Assembly (NCBI RefSeq): GCF_003096715.1
Contig: NZ_QEOL01000005.1
Location: 62,001-126,000 of the forward strand
DNA from: Paraburkholderia silvatlantica
GTDB taxonomy: Bacteria; Pseudomonadota; Gammaproteobacteria; Burkholderiales; Burkholderiaceae
Direction: 5' to 3'
Length of the DNA: 64,000 nt
A model generated the notes under the pieces. The model had not been told where the DNA came from. It saw only the letters and a list, made by a program, of their open reading frames with translations, and did no database searches. The number at the start of each line of letters is the position of its first letter. The first letter of the stretch is position 1. Below are positions 18,160-26,950 of the stretch, piece by piece. A program made the translations under genes and the position numbers.

Positions 18160-19334
18160 CTACGACCATACTGTTTGCCGTCTCCTGTCTCTCGCTGCTG
18201 ATCTGGCTCGTGCTGCTGTTCGGGCGCGGCGGTTTCTGGCGCGCGCGCCCGGCCGAGCCGCTGCCGCTCGTCGAGCCCGCGGCCGGCTGGCCTGCCGCGT
18301 GCGCCGTGGTGCCGGCGCGCAACGAGGCCGACGCGATTGGCGAGGCCGTGACCTCGCTGCTCCAGCAGGACTACGGCGGCGAATTTCACGTGGTCGTGAT
18401 CGACGACCACAGCACCGACGGCACCGCGCAGGCCGCACGCGCCGCCGCGCTTGCGCTGCAGTGCCCTGAAAAGCTCAGCGTGATTACGGCCAGGCCGCTG
18501 CCGGCGGGATGGTCGGGCAAGGTGTGGGCACAGTCGCAGGGCATCGAGGCGGTGCGCACGCTCAAGCTGCCCGCCGACTACCTGCTTCTCACCGACGCCG
18601 ACATCGGCCATCCGCCCGAAGCGCTCGCGCAGCTCGTGGTGCGCGCCCAGGCCGAAGGCCGCGACCTCGTCTCGCTGATGGTGCGGCTGCGCTGCGACTC
18701 CTTCTGGGAAAAGGCGCTGATTCCGGCGTTCGTGTTTTTCTTCGCGAAGCTGTATCCGTTCTCGTGGGTCAACAACCCGAAGAACCGCACGGCGGCCGCG
18801 GCCGGCGGTTGCATGCTGGTGCGCCGCCAGGCGCTCGAGGAGGCTGGCGGCATCGAATCGATCCGCGCCGAGCTGATCGACGACTGCAGCCTCGCCGCGC
18901 GCATCAAGCATCGCGGCGAAGGGCATCATCCGATCCGGCTCGACGTCGCCGCGAAGAGCGTGTCGCTGCGCCCGTACGATTCGTGGAAGGACATCTGGAA
19001 CATGATCGCGCGCACGGCGTTTACGCAGCTGCATTACTCGGCGTGGCAGCTCGCGGGCACGCTTCTCGGCATGACGATCATCTATCTCGCGCCGCCCGTG
19101 GTCGCGCTCGTGCTCGGGCCGAAGGGCTGGCCCGCGTGGATCGCGTGGGCGCTGATGTGCTGCGCGTATTCGCCCATGCTCGCCTACTACCGGCGCTCGC
19201 CGCTGTGGGCGCCGTTCCTGCCGCTCGTTGCGCTGTTCTACGTGGGCGCGACGTTCGCTTCGGCCTGGCGCTTCTGGCGCGGCAAGGGCGGCCAGTGGAA
19301 GGCGCGCGTGCAGGCGCCGGTGCAGGGGCGCTGA
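18156..19334 (+). CDS. hpnB: Hopene-associated glycosyltransferase HpnB
   Basis: Membrane-bound GT-A family-2 glycosyltransferase found in hopanoid clusters; acceptor and sugar are not firmly known. 392 residues. An N-terminal TM anchor (6-24) is followed by the GT2 domain with VVPARNEADAIGE, VIDDHSTDGT and the DxD-like LLTDADIGH, then LIDDCSLAARIKHRG. Three C-terminal TM helices occupy about 290-375. The start ATG overlaps the hpnC stop (ATGA), showing translational coupling, and a terminator follows. Confidence 0.94.
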   Translation: MTTTILFAVSCLSLLIWLVLLFGRGGFWRARPAEPLPLVEPAAGWPAACAVVPARNEADAIGEAVTSLLQQDYGGEFHVVVIDDHSTDGTAQAARAAALALQCPEKLSVITARPLPAGWSGKVWAQSQGIEAVRTLKLPADYLLLTDADIGHPPEALAQLVVRAQAEGRDLVSLMVRLRCDSFWEKALIPAFVFFFAKLYPFSWVNNPKNRTAAAAGGCMLVRRQALEEAGGIESIRAELIDDCSLAARIKHRGEGHHPIRLDVAAKSVSLRPYDSWKDIWNMIARTAFTQLHYSAWQLAGTLLGMTIIYLAPPVVALVLGPKGWPAWIAWALMCCAYSPMLAYYRRSPLWAPFLPLVALFYVGATFASAWRFWRGKGGQWKARVQAPVQGR

Positions 19335-19362
19335 AGCGCTCGTAACCAGGCGCCGCAAATGC

Positions 19363-19392
19363 AAAAAAGCCGTCGGTTTCGACGGCTTTTTT
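19363..19392. terminator. Bidirectional terminator
   Basis: AAAAAAGCCGTCG / CGACGGCTTTTTT with loop GTTT. It terminates hpnC-hpnB and, from the other side, the minus-strand repeat-containing gene. Confidence 0.93.
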
Positions 19393-19416
19393 GCTTTATC
19401 GATGCCCGCTCGCGCG

Positions 19417-20100
19417 TTAGCGCTGCGTGAGCAGCATGTACATCTGCACGACGATGTCGGGCGAGAACGTGAACGGCACCCAGCCGTGGCCCGTGTGGCG
19501 CAGCACCAGCAAGCGGTCGCCGTTGGATTGTTTCTGCACGGCCATCATCGGATTCCTCGTCGATGCGAACCGCCAGCCTGGCGGAATGCCCGGCGGCGGT
19601 TCGGGCTGCATCGAGGCGCGCGCATTCGACAGCTCCTCGATCATCTGGCCGACTTGCAGCGCGTTGAGCGTCACCGTCTGGCCGCCGATCGTCAGCGTGA
19701 TCTCGTTTTGCGACGGACGTGCCACGTGCAGTTCCGGCTGCGCATGCGCGGCGTTGGCCGCCTCGGCGGCGGGTTCGACGGCTTCGGCAGTGTCGGTCGC
19801 GGTTGCGCTTGCGGCTTCGACGGCATCAACGGCATCAACGGCATCAACGGCATCAACGGCATCAACGGCATCAACGGCATCAACGGCCGCGGCAGCATCG
19901 GCAGTATCCGCGACCGTATCGACAGTAACGGCTCGCGGCTCTACAGCGACGGCATGCTCCGTATCGCTCTTTGCAACGGGAGATTCCTGCTGGGGAACGG
20001 CGGCGGCGCGTTCATCGGCGCGCGGTGCGTGCGCGGCGGCGGCCTGAAGGAGCTGATCGACGCCCGCTTCGAGCACGCCAATCTGGTCTTGAAGATTCAT
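19417..20100 (-). CDS. Unknown protein with VDA tripeptide repeats
   Basis: 227 residues, no family recognised. Residues 1-60 are Ala-rich and partly helical. Residues about 70-95 are a run of VDA tripeptides encoded by seven identical 9-bp units, followed by more Ala-rich sequence. A structured C-terminal domain begins near 135 (EITLTIGGQTVTLNALQVGQ) and ends with GWVPFTFSPDIVVQMYMLL. The start ATG 20100 is preceded by GAGAAG. The protein looks like a disordered linker joining a short N-terminal helix to a C-terminal domain. Located downstream of hpnA on the same strand, about 165 bp away. Confidence 0.7.
   Translation of the reverse strand: MNLQDQIGVLEAGVDQLLQAAAAHAPRADERAAAVPQQESPVAKSDTEHAVAVEPRAVTVDTVADTADAAAAVDAVDAVDAVDAVDAVDAVDAVEAASATATDTAEAVEPAAEAANAAHAQPELHVARPSQNEITLTIGGQTVTLNALQVGQMIEELSNARASMQPEPPPGIPPGWRFASTRNPMMAVQKQSNGDRLLVLRHTGHGWVPFTFSPDIVVQMYMLLTQR
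19822..19884. repeat. Seven tandem copies of a 9-bp unit (GGCATCAAC)
   Basis: Seven exact head-to-tail copies, in frame with the minus-strand gene, where each copy encodes Val-Asp-Ala. Copy-number change would keep the reading frame. Confidence 0.98.
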
Positions 20101-20205
20101 GCGAGCTTCTCAGGTAAGACCCGCGATTTTACCCGCAGGTCGCGCGCATTGCCCTTCAGGCGTTGTACGCATGTCGCAGGAAAAGTTGTAACAGTTTCCG
20201 CAGGG

Positions 20206-20271
20206 GCGCTTGTTTCGCGCTTATTTCGCGTTTGTTCCGCGTTCATTTAGCGCTCATTTAGCGCTCATTTG
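20206..20271. repeat. Six tandem 11-bp units reaching into hpnA
   Basis: Units start at 20206, 20217, 20228, 20239, 20250 and 20261 and follow the consensus GCGYTYATTTM with one to three changes each; the last two differ by one base. The last unit contains the hpnA stop codon. The 11-bp period places the T-runs at near-helical phase. Confidence 0.9.
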
Positions 20272-21287
20272 CCGTTCAGATACCCCGCTTCGCGGAACCA
20301 GGCGAGCGCATCCTTCAAGCCCTCCTGATACGGCCGCGCGCGATAGCCGAGCTCGCGCTCTGCCTTCGCCGACGTGAAATACATCTTGTTTTTCGACATC
20401 TTGAGCGCATCGACGGTCACGAACGGCTCGCGCTTCGTGAAGCGCGCCACGGCTTCGGCGCCCATCGCGAGCGGATAGAGCGGCCAGCGCGGCAGTGCGA
20501 TCGTGGGCGGCCTGCGGCCCACCATGCCGGCGATGTCGGCAAGCATCTGCTGCAGCGGCAGATTCTCGCCGCCGAGGATATAGCGCTCGCCGATGCGCCC
20601 GCGCTCCAGCGCGAGGAAGTGGCCGTTGGCCACGTCGTCCACGTGCGCGAGGTTCAGGCCGGTGTCGACGAACGCGGGAATCTTGCCCGTGGCCGCTTCG
20701 ACGATGATGCGGCCAGTAGGCGTGGGCTTCACGTCGCGCGGGCCGATCGGCGTCGACGGATTGACGATCACGGCGGGCAGGCCGTCGCGCTCGATCATGC
20801 GCTCCACGGCGCGCTCGGAAAGCACCTTGCTGCGCTTGTATACGCCGATCGCCTGCTCGGGGGTGAGCGGCGAGGTTTCATCGGCGGAGTCGCCCGAACT
20901 CGTGACCTTCAGCGTGGCCACGCTGCTCGTGTAGACGATGCGCTCCACGCCCGCGTCGAGTGCCGCGCGCATGGTGGCTTCGGCGCCTTCGAGGTTGGCG
21001 CGCTCGATTTCGTGCGGATCGGGCGCCCACAGGCGGTAGTCGGCGGCGACGTGGAAGAGGTAGCGCACGCCGTCGAGCGCCTTTCGCATGGAGGCGGCGT
21101 CGCGCATGTCGCCGGTGACGATTTCGGCGTCGAGCGCTTCGAGGTTCTTGCGCGGGCTCGTCGCGCGCACCAGCAGGCGCACGGCATAACCCTTTTCCTG
21201 CGCGATGCGGGCGACGGCCGAGCCGACGAAGCCGGATGCTCCGGTGATCAGGACGAGATCGCGGTTGGCTCGGGAGGTGTCGGTCAT
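20265..21287 (-). CDS. hpnA: Hopanoid-associated sugar epimerase HpnA
   Basis: Extended SDR/NAD-dependent epimerase family enzyme associated with hopanoid clusters; its precise step is unproven. 340 residues. NAD-binding GASGFVG is at residues 16-22, the Ser region TSSVATL at 120-126, and catalytic Tyr150 and Lys154 in VYKRSK. The start ATG 21287 begins MTDTSRANRDLVLITG; a longer frame upstream is not family-like. The stop codon lies within an 11-bp tandem repeat array. Confidence 0.93.
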   Translation of the reverse strand: MTDTSRANRDLVLITGASGFVGSAVARIAQEKGYAVRLLVRATSPRKNLEALDAEIVTGDMRDAASMRKALDGVRYLFHVAADYRLWAPDPHEIERANLEGAEATMRAALDAGVERIVYTSSVATLKVTSSGDSADETSPLTPEQAIGVYKRSKVLSERAVERMIERDGLPAVIVNPSTPIGPRDVKPTPTGRIIVEAATGKIPAFVDTGLNLAHVDDVANGHFLALERGRIGERYILGGENLPLQQMLADIAGMVGRRPPTIALPRWPLYPLAMGAEAVARFTKREPFVTVDALKMSKNKMYFTSAKAERELGYRARPYQEGLKDALAWFREAGYLNGK

Positions 21288-21421
21288 TGCAGGGTCGTTT
21301 CCAGGTTCGGTGACGGCGCCGCGTGCGCGGCGTGGCACGGATTGTACGTGGCGCGGGCCCGGCGCGTGCGCGCGTTGGCGTCTACAATGCCGACCGTAAA
21401 GGATGCATGGAGAAACGAACA

Positions 21422-21718
21422 ATGAGCGAACCGGATCTGGATACGCGCCTCGAAACGTATTACGTGCGCGTGCGCGGGACGGTGCAGGGCGTGGGTTTTC
21501 GTCACGCGACGGTGCGCCAGGCGCACGCGCTGCGCATTCGCGGCTACGTCGCGAACATGGAGGACGGCTCGGTCGAAGCCGTGATCCAGGGCACGGCGAA
21601 CCAGGTGGACCGCATGCTTTCGTGGCTGCGCCACGGGCCGCCCGCCGCGCGCGTGAACTCGGTGGAAAGCGAGGAACGGCTGACTGAAAAACGTTACGAA
21701 CGCTTCGAGCAGCACTGA
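21422..21718 (+). CDS. acyP: Acylphosphatase
   Basis: Small cytoplasmic hydrolase of acyl phosphates. 98 residues. The signature VRVRGTVQGVGFRHAT carries the catalytic Arg (GFRH) and the later block GYVANMEDGSVEAVIQG holds the catalytic Asn. The start ATG 21422 is preferred, with GGAGA eight bases upstream; ATG 21407 in frame would add five residues. A TACAAT at 21383-21388 is a plausible -10. Divergent from hpnA and ended by a terminator. Confidence 0.94.
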   Translation: MSEPDLDTRLETYYVRVRGTVQGVGFRHATVRQAHALRIRGYVANMEDGSVEAVIQGTANQVDRMLSWLRHGPPAARVNSVESEERLTEKRYERFEQH

Positions 21719-21732
21719 AATTCGCCCGATAA

Positions 21733-21769
21733 AAAAAGCGGTGCGCCCATTGCCGGCGCACCGCTTTTT
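21733..21769. terminator. Bidirectional terminator acyP/egtD
   Basis: Stem AAAAAGCGGTGCGCC / GGCGCACCGCTTTTT with a 7-base loop, between convergent genes. Confidence 0.92.
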
Positions 21770-21784
21770 CGTTGCAGGCGACGC

Positions 21785-22789
21785 TTACTTCACTCCAAGC
21801 AGGCTTTCCGCGAATCCCCAATCCTTCTCGACCCACTGGCGCGTGCATTCGAAGCCCGCGTCGGCGGCGATCGCCGGGATTTCGTCGGCGTGGTACTTGT
21901 GGCTGCTCTCGGTCCAGATCGTCTCGCCTGCGCCGATCTCGACGCTGAGATTCGCCGAGCGCACCTCGGCGTGCACGTCGCGCTTCGCGCGCAGATGCAT
22001 CTCGATACTGCGCACGTCCGGATTGAAGCGCGCGACGTGCTCGAAGTCGTGCAGGTCGAAGTCGGCGTCCAGCTCGCGGTTGATGCGCGACAGCAGGTTC
22101 AGGTTGAAGGCGGCCGTGGCGCCGATGGCGTCGTCGTAGGCGGCGATCAGCGTCTCCACGGGCTTCACGAGGTCGGTGCCGAGCAGCAGCGTGTCGCCGG
22201 GGCGCAGCATCGCACGGATGTCACGCAAAAAGCGCGTGGCCGCGAGGCGTGCGAAGTTGCCGATCGTGCTGCCGAGAAAGAGCACGAGCAGTTGCTCGCC
22301 GTCTTTGCGCTGGCGGCTCACCTCGGAAAGTCCGGCGAGATAGTCGCGCTCATAGCCGACGATCGAAATGCGCTCGATGTCGGCCAGTTCGCGCCGGCAC
22401 AGTTGCAGCGCGGTGCGCGAAATCTCGATCGGGCAGTACGACGTGGGGCGCTTGCGGCAGAGCGCTTCGAGAATGCGGCGCGTCTTGCGGCCGCTGCCGC
22501 TGCCGAGTTCGGCAACTGTCACATCGGAGGGCAGCGCCTCGACGATCTCGGACGCGTAGCGCGTGAGCAGGCGCTCCTCGCTGCGCGTGACGCCGTATTC
22601 GGGCAGCACGGTGATGACCTCGAAGAGCGCCGAGCCGACTTCGTCATACAAATATTTCGACGGCAGTTCCTTTTGGGGCGAGCGCATCAAACCGGCGCGC
22701 ACTTCGGCGGCGAATGCGCTGGCGGCAGGCGAAAGGGCAAATGCTCCGGCGGGGTCGGCAACGGCGGGGCGGGGCGCAGAAAATGGCAT
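21785..22789 (-). CDS. egtD: L-histidine N-alpha-methyltransferase-like (EgtD family)
   Basis: SAM-dependent methyltransferase that in ergothioneine-making organisms trimethylates histidine to hercynine. 334 residues, the normal size. The N-terminal QKELPSKYLYDEVGSALFEVIT is family-typical. The SAM motif VAELGSGSGRKTRRILEAL is near residue 90, LFLGSTIGNF follows, and the C-terminal TESSHKYHADEI region belongs to the substrate pocket. The start ATG 22789 has TGGAG five bases upstream. No egtB or other ergothioneine gene is adjacent, so the pathway assignment depends on genes elsewhere. Confidence 0.85.
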   Translation of the reverse strand: MPFSAPRPAVADPAGAFALSPAASAFAAEVRAGLMRSPQKELPSKYLYDEVGSALFEVITVLPEYGVTRSEERLLTRYASEIVEALPSDVTVAELGSGSGRKTRRILEALCRKRPTSYCPIEISRTALQLCRRELADIERISIVGYERDYLAGLSEVSRQRKDGEQLLVLFLGSTIGNFARLAATRFLRDIRAMLRPGDTLLLGTDLVKPVETLIAAYDDAIGATAAFNLNLLSRINRELDADFDLHDFEHVARFNPDVRSIEMHLRAKRDVHAEVRSANLSVEIGAGETIWTESSHKYHADEIPAIAADAGFECTRQWVEKDWGFAESLLGVK

Positions 22790-23253
22790 GCGGGCTCCAG
22801 GGGGCGTTGGACGTTGGGGACGGCGTCGTGAGTCGCGGCGGCGGGCGAAGGCGTGGCGCTCGGGGATAAGCCGGGCGCGGCTCCAGCGGACCGGTGAAAT
22901 CTCGCTTGTCGAAGCGAATTCCAGCCGCGAAATCCAGCCAGTCAAGGCGACGGCGGGCTGGCGTGGCGAGACTTACGTTCTAGTCCATCGCGGCGTGATC
23001 TGCCGGACTAAATTGCTCGGCCGCACCTGGCTCGCAAAGCGAGCACGGCGTGTGCCCGCTTTGTCCGGTGCGGGTTTGCGCCGCCTGCCGCCGCCCAAAC
23101 GCGACTAGAATGCGGTCTCGCCGGCGCTTTCGCCGGCCCGCGCCTTATTCAATATCCAATTCAAATGACAACGTTTTTACCCGCGCGTGCCAAATCTACG
23201 CTTCGCGCCGCTCGCGATTCCCGCATTTACGCTTCGCGTCCCCGCGCCTGCCG
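22790..23253. other. Divergent intergenic region egtD/rarD
   Basis: A 464-bp gap with no supported gene. A TAGAAT at 23105-23110 could be a -10 for rarD. A hairpin CCGGCG-CTTT-CGCCGG lies at 23121-23136 without a T-tract. Confidence 0.4.
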
Positions 23254-24147
23254 ATGAACCCGTACGAACCCGGGCGCGGCATTGCGCTTTCCGTGGGCGC
23301 TTCGGCGCTGTTCGCGCTGATGTCGGCCTATACGCTCCTGCTCGCGCCGCTCGGCGGCCTCGATATTTTCGCGTGGCGCGTGATCTGGACCGCGCCCGGC
23401 GCGCTGGCGCTGCTGGTGTTGCGCAAGCGCGCGCCGCAATTGCGCGCGCTCGTCGCGCGCATGGTGACGCAGCCGCGCACCGCGCTCGCACTGGTGGCGA
23501 GCGCCGCGCTGCTGGGCTCGCAGCTATGGGTGTTTCTGTGGGCGCCGCTGCACGGGCGCATGCTGGAGGTGTCGCTGGGCTATTTCCTGCTGCCGCTCAT
23601 CATGGTGCTGGTGGGCCGCTTTTACTATCACGAGCGCCTCGAACCGCTGCAATGGCTCGCCGTGGCGTGCGCCGCCGTAGGCGTGGCGCACGAGTTGTGG
23701 ACGACGCACGCGTTCTCGTGGCCCACGCTGCTGGTCGCGTTCGGCTATCCGCCGTATTTCGTGCTGCGCCGCAAAATTCACGCGGATTCGCTCGTCACCT
23801 TCGCCGTGGAGATGCTGCTGCTCGTGCCGGTCGCGGCGATCGAAGCCCGCGCGGGCGGCTCGCTCGCGCTGGTCGAGGCGCACAAGTTCCTCGCCTTCGT
23901 GCTGCTGCCCGGACTCGGCGTGCTCAGCACCGTCGCGCTCGCGTCCTACCTGAAGGCGAGCCGGCTGCTGCCGATGGCGCTCTTCGGCATCCTCGGCTAT
24001 GTCGAGCCGGTGCTGCTGGTGATCGTTTCGGTCACGCTGCTGGGGGAGCACCTCGGCATGCGCGAACTCGGGACTTACGTGCCGATCTGGCTCGCCGTCG
24101 CGCTCACGGCGGTGCACGCGGCGCGGCTCGTACGGTTCGAGCGCTGA
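23254..24147 (+). CDS. rarD: RarD-type EamA/DMT permease
   Basis: Drug/metabolite-transporter superfamily inner-membrane protein; RarD was named for a chloramphenicol phenotype but its substrate is unknown. 297 residues with ten predicted TM helices in two EamA repeats. Characteristic segments are GASALFALMSAYTLLLAPL, FAWRVIWTAPGALALL and the late LPMALFGILGYVEPVLL. The start ATG 23254 (MNPYEPGRG) is followed directly by TM1; upstream in-frame sequence is not family-like. It converges with the next gene only 18 bp away. Confidence 0.88.
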   Translation: MNPYEPGRGIALSVGASALFALMSAYTLLLAPLGGLDIFAWRVIWTAPGALALLVLRKRAPQLRALVARMVTQPRTALALVASAALLGSQLWVFLWAPLHGRMLEVSLGYFLLPLIMVLVGRFYYHERLEPLQWLAVACAAVGVAHELWTTHAFSWPTLLVAFGYPPYFVLRRKIHADSLVTFAVEMLLLVPVAAIEARAGGSLALVEAHKFLAFVLLPGLGVLSTVALASYLKASRLLPMALFGILGYVEPVLLVIVSVTLLGEHLGMRELGTYVPIWLAVALTAVHAARLVRFER

Positions 24148-24165
24148 GGACCTTTCAACGGCCGC

Positions 24166-24705
24166 TTACTGCTGCGCTTGCCGGGCGCGCGGCGGATTGA
24201 TACGCACAGGTCCCGCCTTCGCCTCGATGGCGGCACGCAACTGCGGACGCCAGCCGATGCTGAAGAGCGCTTCGGCGAGCACGAAGAGCGGCCCGATCAT
24301 GAGGCCGATGAGATCGTCGACGAATGCGGGCTTGCGATGCTCCCACGCGATATGCCCGACGAACTGGAAGATCCAGCCGACCACGAACAGCGCCACGCCG
24401 CCGCCCAGCCACGCGGCGGTGCCTTGTTGCGCGAGCCATGCGCCGAAGGCCACGCAAGCGAGGGAGGCGATCGCCATCATGAGGCCGAGCGGTATGTCCA
24501 GCACGAGGTAGTAGATCGTCGCGGCGCCGAACAGGAGCCACGCGGGCGAGACGGGAAGCGGCAGTCCGGGCGCGATCACCGGGCGTGAAAGCAGCGCTGC
24601 GAGCGCGAGCACGATGAGCGGAATGCCGACGAAATGGGTGCCGATGTTGCGCGCGTCGCGGTGATAAGCCGCGTACTGGGTGAGTTGCTCGGTCAGGTTT
24701 CTCAT
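24166..24705 (-). CDS. Mpo1-like membrane protein (DUF962)
   Basis: 179 residues, four to five TM helices. The N-terminal block QLTQYAAYHRDARNIGTHFVGIPLIVLAL and the later FVGHIAWEHRKPAFVDD are diagnostic of the Mpo1/YGL010w family, whose yeast member is an iron-dependent dioxygenase acting on 2-hydroxy fatty acids. His in YHRD, THF and GHIAWEHRKPA are the likely metal ligands. The bacterial role is unproven. The start ATG 24705 has GAGGGA upstream. Confidence 0.85.
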   Translation of the reverse strand: MRNLTEQLTQYAAYHRDARNIGTHFVGIPLIVLALAALLSRPVIAPGLPLPVSPAWLLFGAATIYYLVLDIPLGLMMAIASLACVAFGAWLAQQGTAAWLGGGVALFVVGWIFQFVGHIAWEHRKPAFVDDLIGLMIGPLFVLAEALFSIGWRPQLRAAIEAKAGPVRINPPRARQAQQ

Positions 24706-24959
24706 GGGTGTCCCTCTGTCTCCTGGAACATTATGATCGTCGGGCTGACGGGCGCAAACCTTCGCCTGGCCGAAGGATCTCGCGTTCACGCTACGGCATC
24801 AATGCGCGTCCATATCGATGCATGTTGACGAATTACGTCAATATCATGGAGCGCAGCCTGGCTGCATTGCAGCAGGATCGCGTTTGCGCCGACAATGTCG
24901 GCGCGTTCGGCGCGCGCAGCCGCGTCGCCTTTTCTTCCACGCCAGGCCCCTATCGCTTC

Positions 24960-25601
24960 ATGAACGACCGCGTCGTCGCCGCATTCGACTTTGATGGCAC
25001 CATCACCACGTCCGACAGCTTTCGCGCGTTCATGCTCGACGCTGCCGGCCCCGCCCGCTTCGCCGCCGCCGCGTTGCGCTGCCTGCCCTCGCTCGTCGGC
25101 GTTCCGCTCGGCTGGTCGCCGCGCGGGCCGACCAAGGCGCGCTTTCTCTACGCCGCGATGGGAGGCGTGCGGCGCGAGGTGCTCGAAGCCGCCGCGCAGC
25201 GCTTCGTCGAGCGCCGCCTCCCCGCGCTGTTGCGCGCCGACATGCTCGCGCGCGTGGCCGAACACCAGGCGCTCGGGCACGAGGTCGTGCTCGTGAGCGC
25301 GTCGCCGTCGATCTACCTGCGCATGTGGGCACAGACGGTCGGCATCGGCACCGTGCTTTCGAGCGAACTGGAATGGCGCGATGGCGTGTACACGGGCCGT
25401 CTGGCGGGCAACAACTGCTGGGGGCCGGAGAAGGTCGCGCGCCTGCGCGCGTGGTGGGGGGCGAATGCGCCCGCCACGCTCTACGCTTATGGCGACAGCC
25501 GCGGCGACAAGGAAATGGCCGAGCTTGCGCAGTACGCGTGGATACGCGGGGAGTCGGCGCTGCCGCCGCTCGCGGTGACGGGCGGCTTCGGCGCGGCGTG
25601 A
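24960..25601 (+). CDS. HAD-superfamily (subclass IB, SerB-like) hydrolase
   Basis: 213 residues. HAD motif I is FDFDGTITTSDS with nucleophile Asp10 and general acid Asp12. Motif II is VLVSASPS, and motif IV is YAYGDSRGDKEMAE. The layout matches the HAD-IB family (phosphoserine-phosphatase-like phosphatases, often acting on small phosphates or phosphatidylglycerophosphate-like substrates). The substrate is not determined. The start ATG 24960 (MNDRVVAAFDFDG) is chosen because motif I begins there as in homologues; in-frame ATGs further upstream give an N-terminus without homology. Confidence 0.86.
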   Translation: MNDRVVAAFDFDGTITTSDSFRAFMLDAAGPARFAAAALRCLPSLVGVPLGWSPRGPTKARFLYAAMGGVRREVLEAAAQRFVERRLPALLRADMLARVAEHQALGHEVVLVSASPSIYLRMWAQTVGIGTVLSSELEWRDGVYTGRLAGNNCWGPEKVARLRAWWGANAPATLYAYGDSRGDKEMAELAQYAWIRGESALPPLAVTGGFGAA

Positions 25602-25681
25602 ATGGCGCGACGCGCTGCAGCGGGGCGAGATCGACGCTAATCTACGGCAACTAACCGAACCGAAGAGAGGAGACAGCCCCG

Positions 25682-26923
25682 ATGAACGGACAATGGACCC
25701 AGGTGAAGTCGCACGACGGCGGCGAGTTCCGCGCCTACACGGCGCTGCCGCCCGAAGGTAGCGGCCCCGGCCTCGTCCTGCTGCAGGAGATCTTCGGCGT
25801 GAACGGCTACATGCGCGCGCTCGCCGACCGCTACGCCGAGGAAGGTTACGTCGTGATGGTGCCGGACCTGTTCTGGCGTCTGGAGCCGAACGTCGATCTC
25901 GGCTACGAAGGCGCCGACGCGCAGAAGGCGTTCTCGCTCTACGAGCGCTTCGACGTCGACCTCGCGATGCAGGACGTGGCGCAAACGCTCGCCGCGCTGC
26001 GCGCGCATGCGCAGCATCGCGGCAAGGTCGGCGTGGTGGGTTTCTGCCTGGGCGGCAAGCTCGCGTATCTGAGCGCGGCGCGCACCGATGTCGATTGCGC
26101 GATCGGCTATTACGCCGTGGGGCTCGAAAACCATCTGGACGAAGCCGCGCGCATCACGTGTCCCCTGATGCTGCACTTCGGCGCCGACGACGCCCACTGC
26201 GACGCCGCCACGCGCGAGCGCATCGCGCAGGGGCTGGCGGGCAAGCCTCACGTCGAGCTGTATACGTACCCGGGCTGCGATCACGCGTTCGCTTCGTCTT
26301 CGCGCAAGACCTACGACAGGCCCGCCACGATGATGGCCTACTCGCGCACGCTCGCCATGCTGCGCCGCGTGCTCGGCCCGATCTACGACTTCAACGCGCT
26401 GTGGGAAGCGCACTGCTATCACGAGTTCGTCGCGCGCAACCCGAGCGATGTGATGCCGACCATGGTCGCGCAGCCCTACGTCAACCACATTCCGACGATG
26501 ACGGGCGGCGTGGGCCACGACGAACTCAAGCGCTTCTACACGCACCATTTCGTGCATTCGAACCCGCAGGACACGCGCCTGATCCCGATCTCGCGCACGA
26601 TCGGCTCGGACCGCGTGGTGGACGAGTTCATCTTCTGCTGCACGCACGACCGCGAGATCGACTGGCTGCTGCCGGGCCTCGCGCCCACGGGCAAATACTT
26701 CGAAGTCCCGATGCTCGCCGTGATCTGCTTTCGCGGCAACAAGCTCTATAACGAGCACATCTACTGGGACCAGGCTTCGGTGCTCGCGCAGATCGGCGCG
26801 ATCGATCCCACCGGCCTGCCGATCGCGGGCGCGCAGAGCGCGAAGAAGCTGCTCGACGAAACGCTGCCGTCGAACACGCTCATGGCGCGCGCGTGGCGCG
26901 AGAGCGAAGGCAAGCCGTTCTAA
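25682..26923 (+). CDS. Dienelactone hydrolase fused to a SnoaL-like domain
   Basis: 413 residues. Residues 1-235 are an alpha/beta-hydrolase of the dienelactone hydrolase family with Glu36, nucleophile Cys122 (GFCLGG), Asp170 and His201 at the positions expected for the Glu/Cys/Asp/His set. Residues about 250-400 (YDFNALWEAHCYHEFVARNP and onward) resemble the SnoaL/NTF2-like cyclase-dehydratase fold. The family hydrolyses dienelactone in chloroaromatic degradation, but many members have other lactone or ester substrates. No catabolic genes lie beside it. The start ATG 25682 has GAGAGGAGACA upstream. Confidence 0.88.
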   Translation: MNGQWTQVKSHDGGEFRAYTALPPEGSGPGLVLLQEIFGVNGYMRALADRYAEEGYVVMVPDLFWRLEPNVDLGYEGADAQKAFSLYERFDVDLAMQDVAQTLAALRAHAQHRGKVGVVGFCLGGKLAYLSAARTDVDCAIGYYAVGLENHLDEAARITCPLMLHFGADDAHCDAATRERIAQGLAGKPHVELYTYPGCDHAFASSSRKTYDRPATMMAYSRTLAMLRRVLGPIYDFNALWEAHCYHEFVARNPSDVMPTMVAQPYVNHIPTMTGGVGHDELKRFYTHHFVHSNPQDTRLIPISRTIGSDRVVDEFIFCCTHDREIDWLLPGLAPTGKYFEVPMLAVICFRGNKLYNEHIYWDQASVLAQIGAIDPTGLPIAGAQSAKKLLDETLPSNTLMARAWRESEGKPF

Positions 26924-26950
26924 CCACGCGCACGTTTCGCGTGCGCGTGA

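Noticed and set aside
23121..23136. CCGGCG-CTTT-CGCCGG hairpin upstream of rarD
   Set aside because: No T-tract on either side and no gene ends here, so it is not called a terminator.
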